Source of the DNA: Rheinheimera hassiensis
GTDB taxonomy: Bacteria > Pseudomonadota > Gammaproteobacteria > Enterobacterales > Alteromonadaceae
Length of the DNA: 64,000 nt
NCBI RefSeq assembly: GCF_022436675.1
Contig: NZ_JAKUJZ010000006.1
Span: 96,021 to 160,020 of the forward strand
Reading direction: 5' to 3'
In this document: positions 48,501 through 57,669 of the stretch, in pieces
Position numbering within the stretch: the stretch's first letter is position 1
Layout: each line of letters begins with the position of its first letter
Position numbers and translations under genes: made by a program
The notes under the pieces: generated by a model
What the model was told of the DNA's origin: nothing
The model's database searches: none
Seen by the model: the letters and a program-made list of their open reading frames with translations, nothing else

Positions 48501-48642
48501 CTTTGCCACCCTGTTAACTTTGTTTTTAACCCCCTGCATGCTGGTTCTGGGTGAAAAACTGCGGCCACGCAAAACCGAACCAGATGCTGAACCAATCAGT
48601 AGCAGTGACGATATTGCGCTATTGCTGAAAAAGCGCGCCTGA
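45523..48642 (+). CDS. RND efflux permease
   Basis: This is a 1039-residue inner-membrane proton-driven pump with twelve helices and two large periplasmic loops. Typical segments are ANPDVAIPMMYVSMSLDGISPEDGERL, GITIPGAFFAGILLIYALG and GIIGLAGIVVNNNIVLIDTYNQL. In helix 4 the usual Asp-Asp proton-relay pair of AcrB reads GMLVDGAIVVSE, so the second Asp is Gly. This is a sub-clade feature rather than proof of inactivity. The substrate cannot be assigned. Confidence 0.93.
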   Translation: MNSIIQAAIQRSRASLMLLLFLFIAGITAYQSIPKEANPDVAIPMMYVSMSLDGISPEDGERLLVRPMEHELRSLEGIKKMTSTSSEGHASVMLEFDAGFDADKALADVRVKVDAARAKLPSEADEPTVNEINVALFPVLSVGLSGPISENQLVFIARQLQENIEAIPEVLEVDIGGDREDLLEIVVDPQVLEGYGLDYQQLFTLVSNNNRLVAAGSLDTGAGRMAMKVPGVIENLDDVLSMPIKVDGDTVITFGDVATISRSFKDPLGFARINGQPAVVLEVKKRSGANIISTIEQTKVLIEQASKAFPEGMQVDYIMDQSTEVKNMLSDLLNNVLTAVVLVLILIVATMGVRSAVLVGITIPGAFFAGILLIYALGYTMNIIVLFALILVAGMLVDGAIVVSELADRNLAEGQKPKQAWANAAGRMAWPIIASTATTVVVFMPLLFWPGVVGQFMKYLPATVILCLLASLFMALIFLPVMGGLSKAQPPAHEVAQSRPGRAYRGLLARLLRHPGLTFAGMLGTMVVIFFAYGKYNHGLEFFPSVEPESAQVWVRARGDMSIYEKDILLQKVEQRLLGLSEVKALYARSLASSSGELAPDVVGTLQFQFIDWYDRRRAADILSEMRELTKDIPGVILEFRQQQEGPASGKPIELQVSAMEAAATEEAVTQIISQMQQMGGFVDIEDDRSLPGIEWRIEVDRAAAARFGADVLTVGNAVQMISNGLLLAKFRPEYASDEVDIRVRFPENWRSLDQLGRLTIQTQRGQVPLSNFVKLVPAPKTSIIKRIDGNRAVTIKSDLVPGNQVGERLQALLGSDIKLPDNVHIKTAGESADQQEAMTFLMGAFATAIFLMLMILLVQFNSWYQSLLILSAIIFSTAGVLLGLLVNGQSFGIVMVGMGIIGLAGIVVNNNIVLIDTYNQLRDSGLSAIDAALETGCLRLRPVLLTSITTVLGLLPMVLAVNVNLLEPSLGFGAPSTQWWTQLSSAIAGGLTFATLLTLFLTPCMLVLGEKLRPRKTEPDAEPISSSDDIALLLKKRA

Positions 48643-48657
48643 TACTGCAATAATCAC

Positions 48658-48700
48658 GGTGCCGCGGCGGGCATGTTTATTTTCGCCCGGCACCTTCTTA
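48658..48700 (+). terminator. Possible terminator of the RND operon
   Basis: GGTGCC-(gcggc)-GGGC and GCCCGGCACC pair with a 5-base bulge around an AT-rich loop, 15 bp after the permease stop. The T-tail is poor (TTCTTA), so termination is uncertain. Confidence 0.35.
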
Positions 48701-48739
48701 TGGTTGCCGGCTAATCGTTTGCTACCTCTGTGCCAAGGG

Positions 48740-51184
48740 TTACTGTACCCTCAACGCCGCAGATAATTGCTGTTCAATATCACTAAAGCTGGTTGGCCTG
48801 GCATACAGATAGCCCTGACCGAACTCGCAACCAAGCTCAGCCAGCAGATCTTGTTGCTTTGTCGTTTCAATACCCTCCGCTATTACAGCTACACCAATTG
48901 CCTGCGCCATAGCCAGCATAGCTTTAACCAGGCTAAGGTTATTACCATTTTCCAGCGCCTGGACAAAGGTTTTATCTATTTTAATAAAATCAATCGGTAA
49001 AGATGTAAGGTAAGATAAAGAGGAGTAACCGGTACCAAAATCATCAATCGCAACTTTAATACCGGCACTGCGAAACGCATTCAGGTTTTCCAGAATAGCA
49101 GGCGAATTATCCATCGCTACGCCTTCGGTTATTTCAAGTTGCAAACACTTTGCAGGTAACTCCATCAGTTGCAGTTTGGTAATAACATAGCTGTGTAGCG
49201 CCGGGTCGGAAAAGTGTTTAGCGGTAATGTTTACTGCAACAGGCTGTGGCTGCAGACCGGCCTGACGCCATAATTTTATTTGCTGTAACGTTCTTTTAAT
49301 TACCCAGCAATCGAGCTTTTTGCCCAAATTTACCGCCTCGGCCACTGCCACAAAAATGTCTGGTGCAACAAAACCAAGTTCGGCATCATGCCAGCGCACC
49401 AGGGCTTCATAGCCCACCAGCTTTTTACTTAATAAATGATACTTTGGTTGCAGCACTACGCTAAGTAAATCCTGCTCCAGCGCACGGCGTAAGCCTTGCT
49501 CTATTTCCAGTTGCCGGGTGAGTGCATTGTGAATATCTTCATGATACATCCTCAGCGGCAAGGCTTGCTGTTTGGCTTCAAACATGGCTGACTCAGCCTG
49601 GCGGATCAGCACATTTAAATCGGTGTCATCGTCCGGGTAGCAGCTAATGCCAATACACACCGAAGGTGAAATTTTTTGGCTGGCCAACCAGTATGGCTCT
49701 GTGCATTTTTCAACCAGATACTGGGCAAAGGGCAACACGCTGCCGGACTCTTCAACGGGCAATAACACGATATAATCGTCTGCCCCTGGTCTGCAGGCAA
49801 AAGCCCCCGACGGCAACATACTTTGCAGCCGACTTGCCGCTTCTATCAGCATTAAATCGCCAAAATCATGGCCGTACTTCTCATTAATAAGCCGAAAACG
49901 ATGGCAGTCAATAAACAGTATCGCGTAAACCTGGGTTTTGTCCTGGCGCCGGTTAAATTGCTCAATTAACCCATCGCGATTTAACAAACCGGTCAACGCA
50001 TCAAAATTGGTAAGAAACTTAGCATGATTTTTTGCCTTTACCTGCTCGGTAATATCGATGCCGACCCCCTGAATTTCATCAGCAGAATCAACCTTCCCAA
50101 TTAGCGTGCTAAATGTCCAGTCGATCCAGTGCACGCTATTGTCGGGCCCCAGCATCCGTACTAATAACGAAATTGTTTGTGGCAACCCGGCCTGACGCAG
50201 TTGCTCCAGTAGTGACTCAACATTATAGCGCTCGTCTGCATGAATAAATTCAAAGATAGAGATACCCAGCACTTGAATAATCGGCTGATTAAGTTGACGG
50301 CAGAAGGCATTATTAACGAAGGTAAGACGCGAATTTTTGCTTAAACGACAGATAAATTCTTTTTGGTTTTCAACTATATCGCGATAACGCTGCTCAGCAG
50401 ATGTTAAGCGCTGCAATACCGCTTTAAACTCAGATAAATCGTGGCATACTCCGACAAACAAGCGGCCATGCTCAGTACGCGATTCTCCCACCGACAAATG
50501 CATTGGAAACACTGAGCCATCTTTGCGCTGCGCCGGCACATCCCGGCCAATGCCAATAATTTTAGCCTTACCACCACCTTTAAAGTTTTGCAGGTAGCTA
50601 TCATGCTGGTGACCATGCGCCGATGTCATTAGCATGCTGACATTCCGGCCAATCACCTCATGCTTTTTGTAACCAAAAAGCTGTTCAGCACCGCGATTAA
50701 AGCTTTGTACTATGCCCCACTCATCAATAGAAATAATACCATCTACTGCAGCCTCAAGCAGCGCATCCTGCATAGACCGTAAACTAAGGTGCGCTTTAAC
50801 ACTGGCCTCATATGCCGTTAAATCATGGCAAATACCAACAAAATAACGTTTAGCGCTGACTTTAGCTTCACCAACAGAAAGGTGCATCGGAAAAATACTG
50901 TTGTCTTTACGTTTACCCTTCACATTACGACCGGAGCCAATAATCTTTGCTGCCAGACCGTGCTCGACATAATTAGCCAGATAACCGTCATGCTCACTAT
51001 GAAACGGTTCCGGCATCAACATACGTACATTATGGCCAATACACTCGACTGAGCTATAACCAAACAGCTTTTCTGCCGAGGGCGAGAAAAAACAAATTAA
51101 ACCTTGCTGATCAATAACGATAATCGCATCAACAGCAGAATGCACTATTGCATCCTGCAGCTGGCTTAGCTCAAAAGTATCCAT
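48740..51184 (-). CDS. PAS-PAS-PAS-GGDEF-EAL protein with two FixL-like heme PAS domains
   Basis: This is a predicted cytoplasmic cyclic di-GMP phosphodiesterase of 814 residues with no membrane segment. PAS1 (about 8-125) and PAS2 (about 137-255) both carry the FixL heme signature. His65 is in HDGYL and Arg86 in IIGSGR; His194 is in HDSYL and Arg214 in IIGIGR. These correspond to B. japonicum FixL His200 and Arg220. A third PAS (about 268-385) follows. The GGDEF domain is degenerate (RPGADDY), so it is not a cyclase. The EAL domain keeps its residues (YEALVRW, VAVNIT, LEITEG, IDDFGTGYSS, FIKIDKTF, AEGIET). An oxygen- or NO-gated phosphodiesterase like DosP is inferred. Confidence 0.9.
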   Translation of the reverse strand: MDTFELSQLQDAIVHSAVDAIIVIDQQGLICFFSPSAEKLFGYSSVECIGHNVRMLMPEPFHSEHDGYLANYVEHGLAAKIIGSGRNVKGKRKDNSIFPMHLSVGEAKVSAKRYFVGICHDLTAYEASVKAHLSLRSMQDALLEAAVDGIISIDEWGIVQSFNRGAEQLFGYKKHEVIGRNVSMLMTSAHGHQHDSYLQNFKGGGKAKIIGIGRDVPAQRKDGSVFPMHLSVGESRTEHGRLFVGVCHDLSEFKAVLQRLTSAEQRYRDIVENQKEFICRLSKNSRLTFVNNAFCRQLNQPIIQVLGISIFEFIHADERYNVESLLEQLRQAGLPQTISLLVRMLGPDNSVHWIDWTFSTLIGKVDSADEIQGVGIDITEQVKAKNHAKFLTNFDALTGLLNRDGLIEQFNRRQDKTQVYAILFIDCHRFRLINEKYGHDFGDLMLIEAASRLQSMLPSGAFACRPGADDYIVLLPVEESGSVLPFAQYLVEKCTEPYWLASQKISPSVCIGISCYPDDDTDLNVLIRQAESAMFEAKQQALPLRMYHEDIHNALTRQLEIEQGLRRALEQDLLSVVLQPKYHLLSKKLVGYEALVRWHDAELGFVAPDIFVAVAEAVNLGKKLDCWVIKRTLQQIKLWRQAGLQPQPVAVNITAKHFSDPALHSYVITKLQLMELPAKCLQLEITEGVAMDNSPAILENLNAFRSAGIKVAIDDFGTGYSSLSYLTSLPIDFIKIDKTFVQALENGNNLSLVKAMLAMAQAIGVAVIAEGIETTKQQDLLAELGCEFGQGYLYARPTSFSDIEQQLSAALRVQ

Positions 51185-51385
51185 ACCTGGCGTAACCTTG
51201 TTGTTAAGAGCAAATTCAAGAAAAAGCTACTCTACGCTATAGTTTTTTGACAAGTGTTACAACTTTAGAAGTGAAGTGGCTGTTTTTCCACTGTGGCAAT
51301 AAAAAGAGTATCTCAGCCCATTTCAGGCCGGGGCTACACGGGGAGTTAGCTTTCGCCAGCGGTAATAATTGTGCAGGATGAGACA

Positions 51386-51417
51386 GAAAAAACGGATTGC
51401 CCTGCCAGGCAATCCGT
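51386..51417 (-). terminator. Terminator of the siderophore receptor gene
   Basis: On the minus strand ACGGATTGCC and GGCAATCCGT pair over 10 bp with a 6-base loop, followed by a run of T. It lies 42 bp after the receptor stop codon. Confidence 0.85.
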
Positions 51418-51458
51418 ATATCGTATTTAAATATAAGCGACTCTAGAATATACGCTTT

Positions 51459-53615
51459 TTAAAAAGCGTAGTTAAAACTAACGCTAACATTACGTGGCGT
51501 ACCGTAGCGATACTGGGTGTAAGCACTGCCGAACGCTGTCATGTAGTTGTAGTACTTTTTATCAAACAGGTTGGCAACGTTAAGCTGCAGGTTCATATTG
51601 TCGGCAATATCATAGCGGGCCATCAGGTTTGTTAACGAGTAAGCCTGCTGAGTTAACTGCACACCACCGCCTGCAGCAGAGGTTTCGCTTTGCCAGTTAA
51701 TACCGCCACCAATGGTCAGCTCTGGCAGTAAATCGACAAACTGATAAGTCGTAAACAGCTTAAACTGCTTACGTGGGCTATCGGTATTCACTTTAGTGCC
51801 AAAAGCGTCTTCAGCTTTAAACTGCGAATAACCCGCGCTGATATTCCAGCCTTCCAGTGGCTTACCTACTACTTCGAGTTCAAAACCTTTGCTCTGTGTC
51901 CCGTCTGCGCCATAGTAAGCGGTTTGCTGCTCGGCTGTTGGCACAAAGTTTGGGTCTATTACAGCCAGGTTCTCTTGATCAATCTGAAACAGGGATACAG
52001 TAGTGTGCAACAAATCATTTAAGAAGGTGCTTTTCAGCCCCACTTCGTAGCTTTTACCTTCAACCGGGTCAAGCAAATTGTTGCTGGCATCCCTTCTGTC
52101 CTGTGCTTTAAAAATCTCTGTATAGCTGGCATATAAACGGTGCTGCTCAGTTAGATCGTACAATGCACCTACATAAGGTACAAACACGCTATTGTTGCCG
52201 TAATCTTCAGCCGCGCCATACCAAAGTCCTTGCCGATCCCAGCTGGACATACGCCCGCCGACAATAAACTTCAGTTGCTCCGTAACAGACAAACGGGTGG
52301 CCGCATAAACCCCTTCCTGCTTAATAGTAACGTCTTCGGCTCTTACCGGATTGGCTTCCCATTCTGGCTCTGCCAGACCACTCCACTGGTAGAAATTGCC
52401 CACATCAACGCGATCATAACCACCACTCATATCACCACCGATAGGGGTATACGAGTCAGTTGCAATATCCTGCTTGCTGGAAATGGCACCGATAACAAAC
52501 TCATGCTGCTGGTTAAACAGCTGATAGTCACCTTTTAGCTGGATGTCAAAACTATCTTGTTCCGTTTCGCCATAGGCACGGTAACGTTGAGCATTGAGTC
52601 CTTCGCCGGTTTCTTTATCCATGGCACCATAGAAATATAACAGTTTAGAGTCTTTTTCGTATTCCATGCGGTTGTAGTTGGCTACCAACTGCCAGCCATT
52701 ACTAAATGCATGATTGAGGTTAACAAAATAGTTGGTATTAGAGGTGTCCCAACGGGTCCAGTCGGTGCCGGTGGTTTTCGACACATCCCAGTCAATAAAA
52801 GTACCGTCACTAAAAACAGCAGGTAACGCGCCCCAGGTTGCCGCTTTAGGATCACGATTCTGATAACTTGCGCCTACCCTTAGCAAGGTTGCAGCAGATA
52901 AGTCAGCTTCCAGCACGCCGTATAACACGTTGCTGCGCTCTTCATACTGATCCCAGTAAGACTCAGTATTCAGGTATTTACCCACTACACGGCCACGTAT
53001 AGTGCCACTGCTGTTAAGCCCACCGGCAACATCAGCAGTAACCTGCTTTTTATCCCAGCTGCCAGCAGCGACATTAACATAACCGGTCAGATCGGTACTG
53101 TTCGCATGCTTTCTTACCAGGTTAATTGAAGCCGACGGATCGCCAGCGCCTGTTAGCAGGCCTGTGGCACCACGCACAAACTCGACCCGCTCGTAAATAG
53201 CAACATCCGCTACGGTCTCACCGGAATCACCGGCCAAACTCCAGGCCAGCGGCACACCGTCAATCTGGTAATTGGTAACTTCAAAACCACGCGATTTAAA
53301 AGAGCTGCGTACGTTATCAAGTTCAGTAGAAGATACACCAACGGCATTTTTTACCGTTTCCAGCACGGTATTAATATTCTGATCACGCATCCGTTGCTCT
53401 GTGATGATACTCACAGACTGTGGCGTTTCACGCAGTGTCAGCCCAAGGCCGGTAGCAGTATCAACAACTTCATTTACTGTGTAAGAACCTTTAACTTCAA
53501 GCCTTTCTATTGCTTTGCTGTTTTGTTCTTCAGCAACAGCAACAGAAGATGTGGCTGCGATTGCCAGAGATACTGCTGTTGCGACTGGCAATAACCGGAA
53601 TTGAATAGTAGACAT
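51459..53615 (-). CDS. TonB-dependent siderophore receptor
   Basis: This is a 718-residue outer-membrane receptor. The signal peptide (AVSLAIAATSSVAVAEE) is followed by a TonB-box region and an N-terminal plug (about 50-180, TLRETPQSVSIITEQRMRDQ, YERVEFVRGATGLLTGAGDPSASINLVRK). A 22-strand barrel ends in Phe (NVSVSFNYAF). The plug motifs place it with ferric-siderophore receptors of the FhuE/FoxA/FpvA type. The ligand is unknown. No siderophore synthesis or ABC uptake genes are adjacent. A partial Fur-box match upstream fits iron repression. Confidence 0.93.
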   Translation of the reverse strand: MSTIQFRLLPVATAVSLAIAATSSVAVAEEQNSKAIERLEVKGSYTVNEVVDTATGLGLTLRETPQSVSIITEQRMRDQNINTVLETVKNAVGVSSTELDNVRSSFKSRGFEVTNYQIDGVPLAWSLAGDSGETVADVAIYERVEFVRGATGLLTGAGDPSASINLVRKHANSTDLTGYVNVAAGSWDKKQVTADVAGGLNSSGTIRGRVVGKYLNTESYWDQYEERSNVLYGVLEADLSAATLLRVGASYQNRDPKAATWGALPAVFSDGTFIDWDVSKTTGTDWTRWDTSNTNYFVNLNHAFSNGWQLVANYNRMEYEKDSKLLYFYGAMDKETGEGLNAQRYRAYGETEQDSFDIQLKGDYQLFNQQHEFVIGAISSKQDIATDSYTPIGGDMSGGYDRVDVGNFYQWSGLAEPEWEANPVRAEDVTIKQEGVYAATRLSVTEQLKFIVGGRMSSWDRQGLWYGAAEDYGNNSVFVPYVGALYDLTEQHRLYASYTEIFKAQDRRDASNNLLDPVEGKSYEVGLKSTFLNDLLHTTVSLFQIDQENLAVIDPNFVPTAEQQTAYYGADGTQSKGFELEVVGKPLEGWNISAGYSQFKAEDAFGTKVNTDSPRKQFKLFTTYQFVDLLPELTIGGGINWQSETSAAGGGVQLTQQAYSLTNLMARYDIADNMNLQLNVANLFDKKYYNYMTAFGSAYTQYRYGTPRNVSVSFNYAF

Positions 53616-53660
53616 GGGAACAAACCTTTGACTGCATGAGGAAGTTGCATTTTATTTTAA

Positions 53661-53679
53661 ATAGCAACGATTATCAATA
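53661..53679 (-). promoter_or_regulatory. Possible Fur box upstream of the receptor
   Basis: On the minus strand TGATAATC is a perfect central half of the Fur box, but the second half (GTTGCTAT) is poor. About 12 of 19 positions agree with the consensus. It is about 50 bp upstream of the start codon. Confidence 0.4.
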
Positions 53680-53764
53680 AGGTTTGTATTAATGATCTGA
53701 AAGCGGGCTTAGCGTTAAGAGCAACCCCCGAAGATACAGCTATCAACGGGGCCTGTTTTTTTAC

Positions 53765-54967
53765 TTATAACAATGTAATACGGGCAAATTTGCGTTTACC
53801 CACCTGATAAATTTCAGCGCTGCCTTTAACTACTTCCAGTTTGCTATCTTCTATTTTGGTTTCGCCATTCAGTTTTACCGCACCTTGCTTAATCATGCGG
53901 ATAGCTTCAGAAGTACTGTCGACCAAACCAGCTTCTTTTAGCAGGTTGGCAATCGGCATAGAGCTGGCATCACAGCTTACCGTAACGTCGGGAATATCTT
54001 CCGGCAAGGCGTTTTTACTAAAGCGCTGGGTAAAATCCTGATGCGCAGCTTCTGCTGCAGCATCATTGTGAAAGCGGGCAATAATTTCTTTTGCCAGCAT
54101 AATTTTAATATCACGCGGATTAGCACCGTCTGCAACCTGCTGTTTTAACGCAGTTATTTCCTCAACCGGTTTAAAGCTAAGCAAATCGTAGTAACGCCAC
54201 ATCAGCTCGTCTGAAACAGACATAATTTTGCCAAACATATCGTTAGGTGCATCGGTAATGCCGATATAGTTACCCAAAGACTTCGACATTTTCTGCACGC
54301 CGTCCAGGCCTTCCAGTAATGGCACCATCATTACTGTTTGCGGGCGCTGGCCTTCGTCTTTTTGTAACTCACGGCCCATCAGCAGGTTAAAGCGCTGATC
54401 GGTTCCGCCCATTTCAACATCGGCCTGTAAAGCAACAGAATCCCAGCCTTGTACCAGCGGATATAAAAACTCATGAATAGCAATTGACTGATTATTACCA
54501 AAACGCTTTTTAAAATCATCACGTTCCAGCATACGCGCAACGGTCTGGCGCGATGCCAGCTTAATCATACCGGCTGCGCCAAGCTCACCCATCCACTGTG
54601 AATTAAAGGCCACCCGGGTTTTGGCCGGGTCGAGAATTTTAAACACCTGCTCTTTATAGGTTTCAGCATTGGCTAACACATCTTCACGGCTTAACGGCTT
54701 GCGGGTCACGTTTTTACCGCTCGGATCGCCAATCATGCCGGTGAAATCACCAATCAGAAAAATCACTTCGTGGCCTAACTGCTGAAAAGCACGCAATTTG
54801 TTGATCAAAACGGTATGGCCAAGGTGTAAATCTGGTGCAGTTGGGTCAAAGCCTGCCTTTATTTTCAATGGCTTGCCTTCTTTCAACTTGGCTATTAGCT
54901 CTTCTTCCAGCAGAATTTCTTCGCAGCCGCGTTTTAACTCAGCTAAAGCCTGCTCCCAATCTGCCAT
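53765..54967 (-). CDS. tyrS: Tyrosine-tRNA ligase
   Basis: TyrS charges tRNA-Tyr. It is a class I synthetase of about 400 residues, the shorter TyrRS type. The HIGH-like motif is [10 protein letters not shown] and the KMSKS motif is KMSKSLGN. The C-terminal S4-like RNA-binding domain ([16 protein letters not shown]) is present. The ATG at 54967 has an AGGAG site seven bases upstream and is preferred over one eleven codons earlier. It is divergent from the peptidoglycan endopeptidase gene; a tyrS-mepM-like pairing is common in gammaproteobacteria. Confidence 0.96.
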   Translation of the reverse strand: MADWEQALAELKRGCEEILLEEELIAKLKEGKPLKIKAGFDPTAPDLHLGHTVLINKLRAFQQLGHEVIFLIGDFTGMIGDPSGKNVTRKPLSREDVLANAETYKEQVFKILDPAKTRVAFNSQWMGELGAAGMIKLASRQTVARMLERDDFKKRFGNNQSIAIHEFLYPLVQGWDSVALQADVEMGGTDQRFNLLMGRELQKDEGQRPQTVMMVPLLEGLDGVQKMSKSLGNYIGITDAPNDMFGKIMSVSDELMWRYYDLLSFKPVEEITALKQQVADGANPRDIKIMLAKEIIARFHNDAAAEAAHQDFTQRFSKNALPEDIPDVTVSCDASSMPIANLLKEAGLVDSTSEAIRMIKQGAVKLNGETKIEDSKLEVVKGSAEIYQVGKRKFARITLL

Positions 54968-55115
54968 TTTAGTCTCCTGATTTTTAACCTGATTGCGCAA
55001 AGAAACCGCATTCTATAGCATGTTCAGCCTTGGGGAAACGCACAAAAGTCTGGTGTCAGGCAAAAAAACCGTATATGCTCGGTTTTTGTGCATTTCCTGA
55101 GCCAAGATAAGTATT

Positions 55116-56462
55116 ATGCGCCAATTAGTAACCAAAATACCCAAACAACACCGCGTCTTAATTGTCGCCACTTCGGTGTTCTTATCCATTATTTTATTAC
55201 TGCCCTCAGAACAAGCCTCTGCATCTAAAGGCAGTAAAAGCGAAAGCCTGGAAATAGGTAAACGCTACAGCCTGGATGTTCCGCAAAGCGTTGAAGATTT
55301 AACTCTTGAGCAAGCTATCTCTGAGTTACCTGCTCTGCCGGAAGAAGATCTGTCATTAAACTGGTCGGTACTGCAAGTACAAAAAGGTGATGCGCTGTCA
55401 GCTTTGTTCAAAAAAGCTAATATCAGCCAACAGGTTATGCTGGACGTTCTGGCACTGGGCAACAGCGTAAAAACCCTGACCCGGTTGTTTCCGGGCGAGC
55501 AACTTGAATTTGGTTTAAATGAAAACGGTGAGTTAGAGGAACTGCGTTATGCGCTGAACCATTTAACTACCCTGCGTGTTAGCCGTAACAGCGACGGCAG
55601 TTTTATCGCAGAAGAGCTGAAAAAAGAAGTTGAGCTGCGCAGCCAGTTTGCCAGTGCAGAAATTCGCAGCAACTTCTGGAGTGCAGGCATAGAAGCAGGC
55701 CTGAGCGAAGCACAAATTATGAGCCTGGCTGGTATTTTCGGCTGGGATATCGACTTTGGTTTGGATATCCGCGGCGGCGACAGCTTCAGTGTGCTGTACG
55801 AAACCCAATATGTTGATGGTGAGTTTATCAGTAACGGCAATATTGTTGCTGCCCAGTTCCAGAATCAGGGGCATGTGTATCAGGCCGTACGCCATACCGA
55901 TGGTAACTACTACAAACCCGATGGCGCCAGTATGCGCCAGGCGTTTTTACGTGCACCGGTCAGTTTTCAGTATGTTAGCTCAAACTTTAACCCACGCCGC
56001 CTGCACCCTGTGCTGGGCACTGTTCGCGCCCATAATGGCGTAGATTACGTTGCCCCGGTAGGTACGCCAATAATGGCAGCAGGTGATGGCCGTGTTATTG
56101 CCTCAGCCTACAATAAACTGAACGGCCATTATGTATTTGTCCAGCATGCGAATAATATCGTCACTAAATACCTGCACTTATCCAAGCGTTTAGTCGCTAA
56201 CGGCGCTAAAGTGCGTCAGGGTGAAGCCATTGGCCGCTTAGGTGCCACTGGCCGCGTTACCGGCGCGCATTTACATTATGAATTCTTAGTGTCTGGTGTG
56301 CACCGCAACCCCAGAACAGTTAAGTTGCCACAAGCTACACCGCTGCAAGGCCAGGAAAAACAACTGTTCAGCCAGCAAGCACAGCAAATAATTGCACAGT
56401 TGGCGACTAAAGAGCGGGTGTTACTGGCGAAAACTGCCACAGACGCTACCGCAGCACCTTAA
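55116..56462 (+). CDS. M23 peptidoglycan DD-endopeptidase, MepM-like
   Basis: This is a 448-residue periplasmic enzyme that cleaves peptide cross-links during cell-wall growth. An N-terminal membrane anchor (VLIVATSVFLSIILLL) precedes an OapA/LysM-like region (WSVLQVQKGDALSALFKKANIS, about 90-180). The LytM catalytic domain (about 300-420) has its zinc ligands in HPVLGTVRAHNGVDYVAP and ATGRVTGAHLHYEFLVSG. Length and layout match E. coli MepM (440 residues). A terminator follows. Confidence 0.93.
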   Translation: MRQLVTKIPKQHRVLIVATSVFLSIILLLPSEQASASKGSKSESLEIGKRYSLDVPQSVEDLTLEQAISELPALPEEDLSLNWSVLQVQKGDALSALFKKANISQQVMLDVLALGNSVKTLTRLFPGEQLEFGLNENGELEELRYALNHLTTLRVSRNSDGSFIAEELKKEVELRSQFASAEIRSNFWSAGIEAGLSEAQIMSLAGIFGWDIDFGLDIRGGDSFSVLYETQYVDGEFISNGNIVAAQFQNQGHVYQAVRHTDGNYYKPDGASMRQAFLRAPVSFQYVSSNFNPRRLHPVLGTVRAHNGVDYVAPVGTPIMAAGDGRVIASAYNKLNGHYVFVQHANNIVTKYLHLSKRLVANGAKVRQGEAIGRLGATGRVTGAHLHYEFLVSGVHRNPRTVKLPQATPLQGQEKQLFSQQAQQIIAQLATKERVLLAKTATDATAAP

Positions 56463-56475
56463 TCTGATAACTATT

Positions 56476-56507
56476 AAAAAAGCCCGGTCAATAAACCGGG
56501 CTTTTTA
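56476..56507. terminator. Bidirectional terminator
   Basis: AAAAAGCCCGGT-CAATAA-ACCGGGCTTTTT has A and T tails on both sides. It ends both the endopeptidase gene and the convergent oadGAB operon. Confidence 0.9.
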
Positions 56508-56519
56508 TTTGCGCTTATC

Positions 56520-57650
56520 CTAACCAACCAGTGCCAATAAAATACCAGCTGCAACGGCAGAGCCGATTACACCTGCCACATTAGGCCCCATCGCATGCAT
56601 CAGTAAGAAGTTGTGCGGGTTGGCTTCTAACCCTACCTTGTTTACTACCCGCGCTGCCATTGGCACCGCAGATACACCCGCCGCACCAATTAACGGGTTA
56701 ATTGGCTGCTTGGAAAACTTAGCCATAATCTTTGCCATAATAACGCCCGACGCAGTACCTATAGCAAAGGCAACCGCACCCAACACCAGAATACCCAGTG
56801 TTTGCAGCGTTAAGAACTTATCAGCACTAAGCCTGGACCCTACGGCAAGGCCAAGAAAGATGGTCACAATATTAATCAGCTCGTTTTGGGCTGTTTTACT
56901 TAAGCGGTCTACTACGCCGGATTCACGCATCAGATTGCCCAGACAAAACATACCGATTAGCGGCGCAGCACTTGGCAGCAATAAAATAGTCAGCAGCAAG
57001 ACCGCCAGCGGAAAAATAATTTTTTCTTTCTTGCTGACAGTACGCAATTGCACCATCTGGATATTGCGTTCGGCTTTAGTGGTTAAGGCCCGCATAATCG
57101 GCGGCTGAATAATAGGCACCAGCGCCATATAAGAATAAGCCGCTACTGCAATTGCGCCGAGTAGATCAGGCGCCAGCCTTGAGGCAAGGAAAATGGCAGT
57201 AGGGCCGTCGGCACCACCGATAATAGCAATGGCAGAGGCTTCTTTGAGGGTAAAACTTAAACCTGGTACTGCATTTAGCGCAACAGCGCCTAATAAGGTA
57301 GCAAAAATACCAAACTGCGCAGCCGCACCTAATAGTAGCATTCTGGGGTTGGCAATTAAGGCACCAAAATCAGTTAATGCGCCAACGCCCATAAAAATCA
57401 GCAACGGAAAAATACCAGTGCCAATACCCACCTCGTAAATCATATACAGCAAACCACCCGGATCCCCCATACCGGCCAGCGGAATATTTGTCAGTACAGC
57501 ACCAAAGCCAATAGGCAGCAGCAACAGGGGCTCAAAGCCCCGAGCGATAGCCAGATAGAGTAATAAAAACCCGACCAGCATCATTACTACCTGACCGGCA
57601 GTAAAATTAACCAAACCGGTAGAAGCAATTAGGGTTGCAACAGCGTCCAT
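56520..57650 (-). CDS. oadB: Oxaloacetate decarboxylase beta subunit (Na+ pump)
   Basis: OadB is the integral-membrane subunit that decarboxylates carboxybiotin and pumps Na+ outward. The 376-residue product has about nine hydrophobic helices. The family motif [17 protein letters not shown] is present, and [25 protein letters not shown] holds the functional Asp. The late [16 protein letters not shown] segment also fits. It lies 19 bp after oadA. The operon order G-A-B is the usual one, and Na+ pumping suits a marine or saline habitat. Confidence 0.96.
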   Translation of the reverse strand: MDAVATLIASTGLVNFTAGQVVMMLVGFLLLYLAIARGFEPLLLLPIGFGAVLTNIPLAGMGDPGGLLYMIYEVGIGTGIFPLLIFMGVGALTDFGALIANPRMLLLGAAAQFGIFATLLGAVALNAVPGLSFTLKEASAIAIIGGADGPTAIFLASRLAPDLLGAIAVAAYSYMALVPIIQPPIMRALTTKAERNIQMVQLRTVSKKEKIIFPLAVLLLTILLLPSAAPLIGMFCLGNLMRESGVVDRLSKTAQNELINIVTIFLGLAVGSRLSADKFLTLQTLGILVLGAVAFAIGTASGVIMAKIMAKFSKQPINPLIGAAGVSAVPMAARVVNKVGLEANPHNFLLMHAMGPNVAGVIGSAVAAGILLALVG

Positions 57651-57669
57651 GAAAATTCCTCAGTTCAGT

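Noticed and set aside
53727..53762. Terminator-like CCCCG/CGGGG with seven T on the plus strand between the receptor and tyrS
   Set aside because: The stem is only 5 bp with a 16-base loop and a 4-base gap before the T-run, and no rightward gene precedes it.
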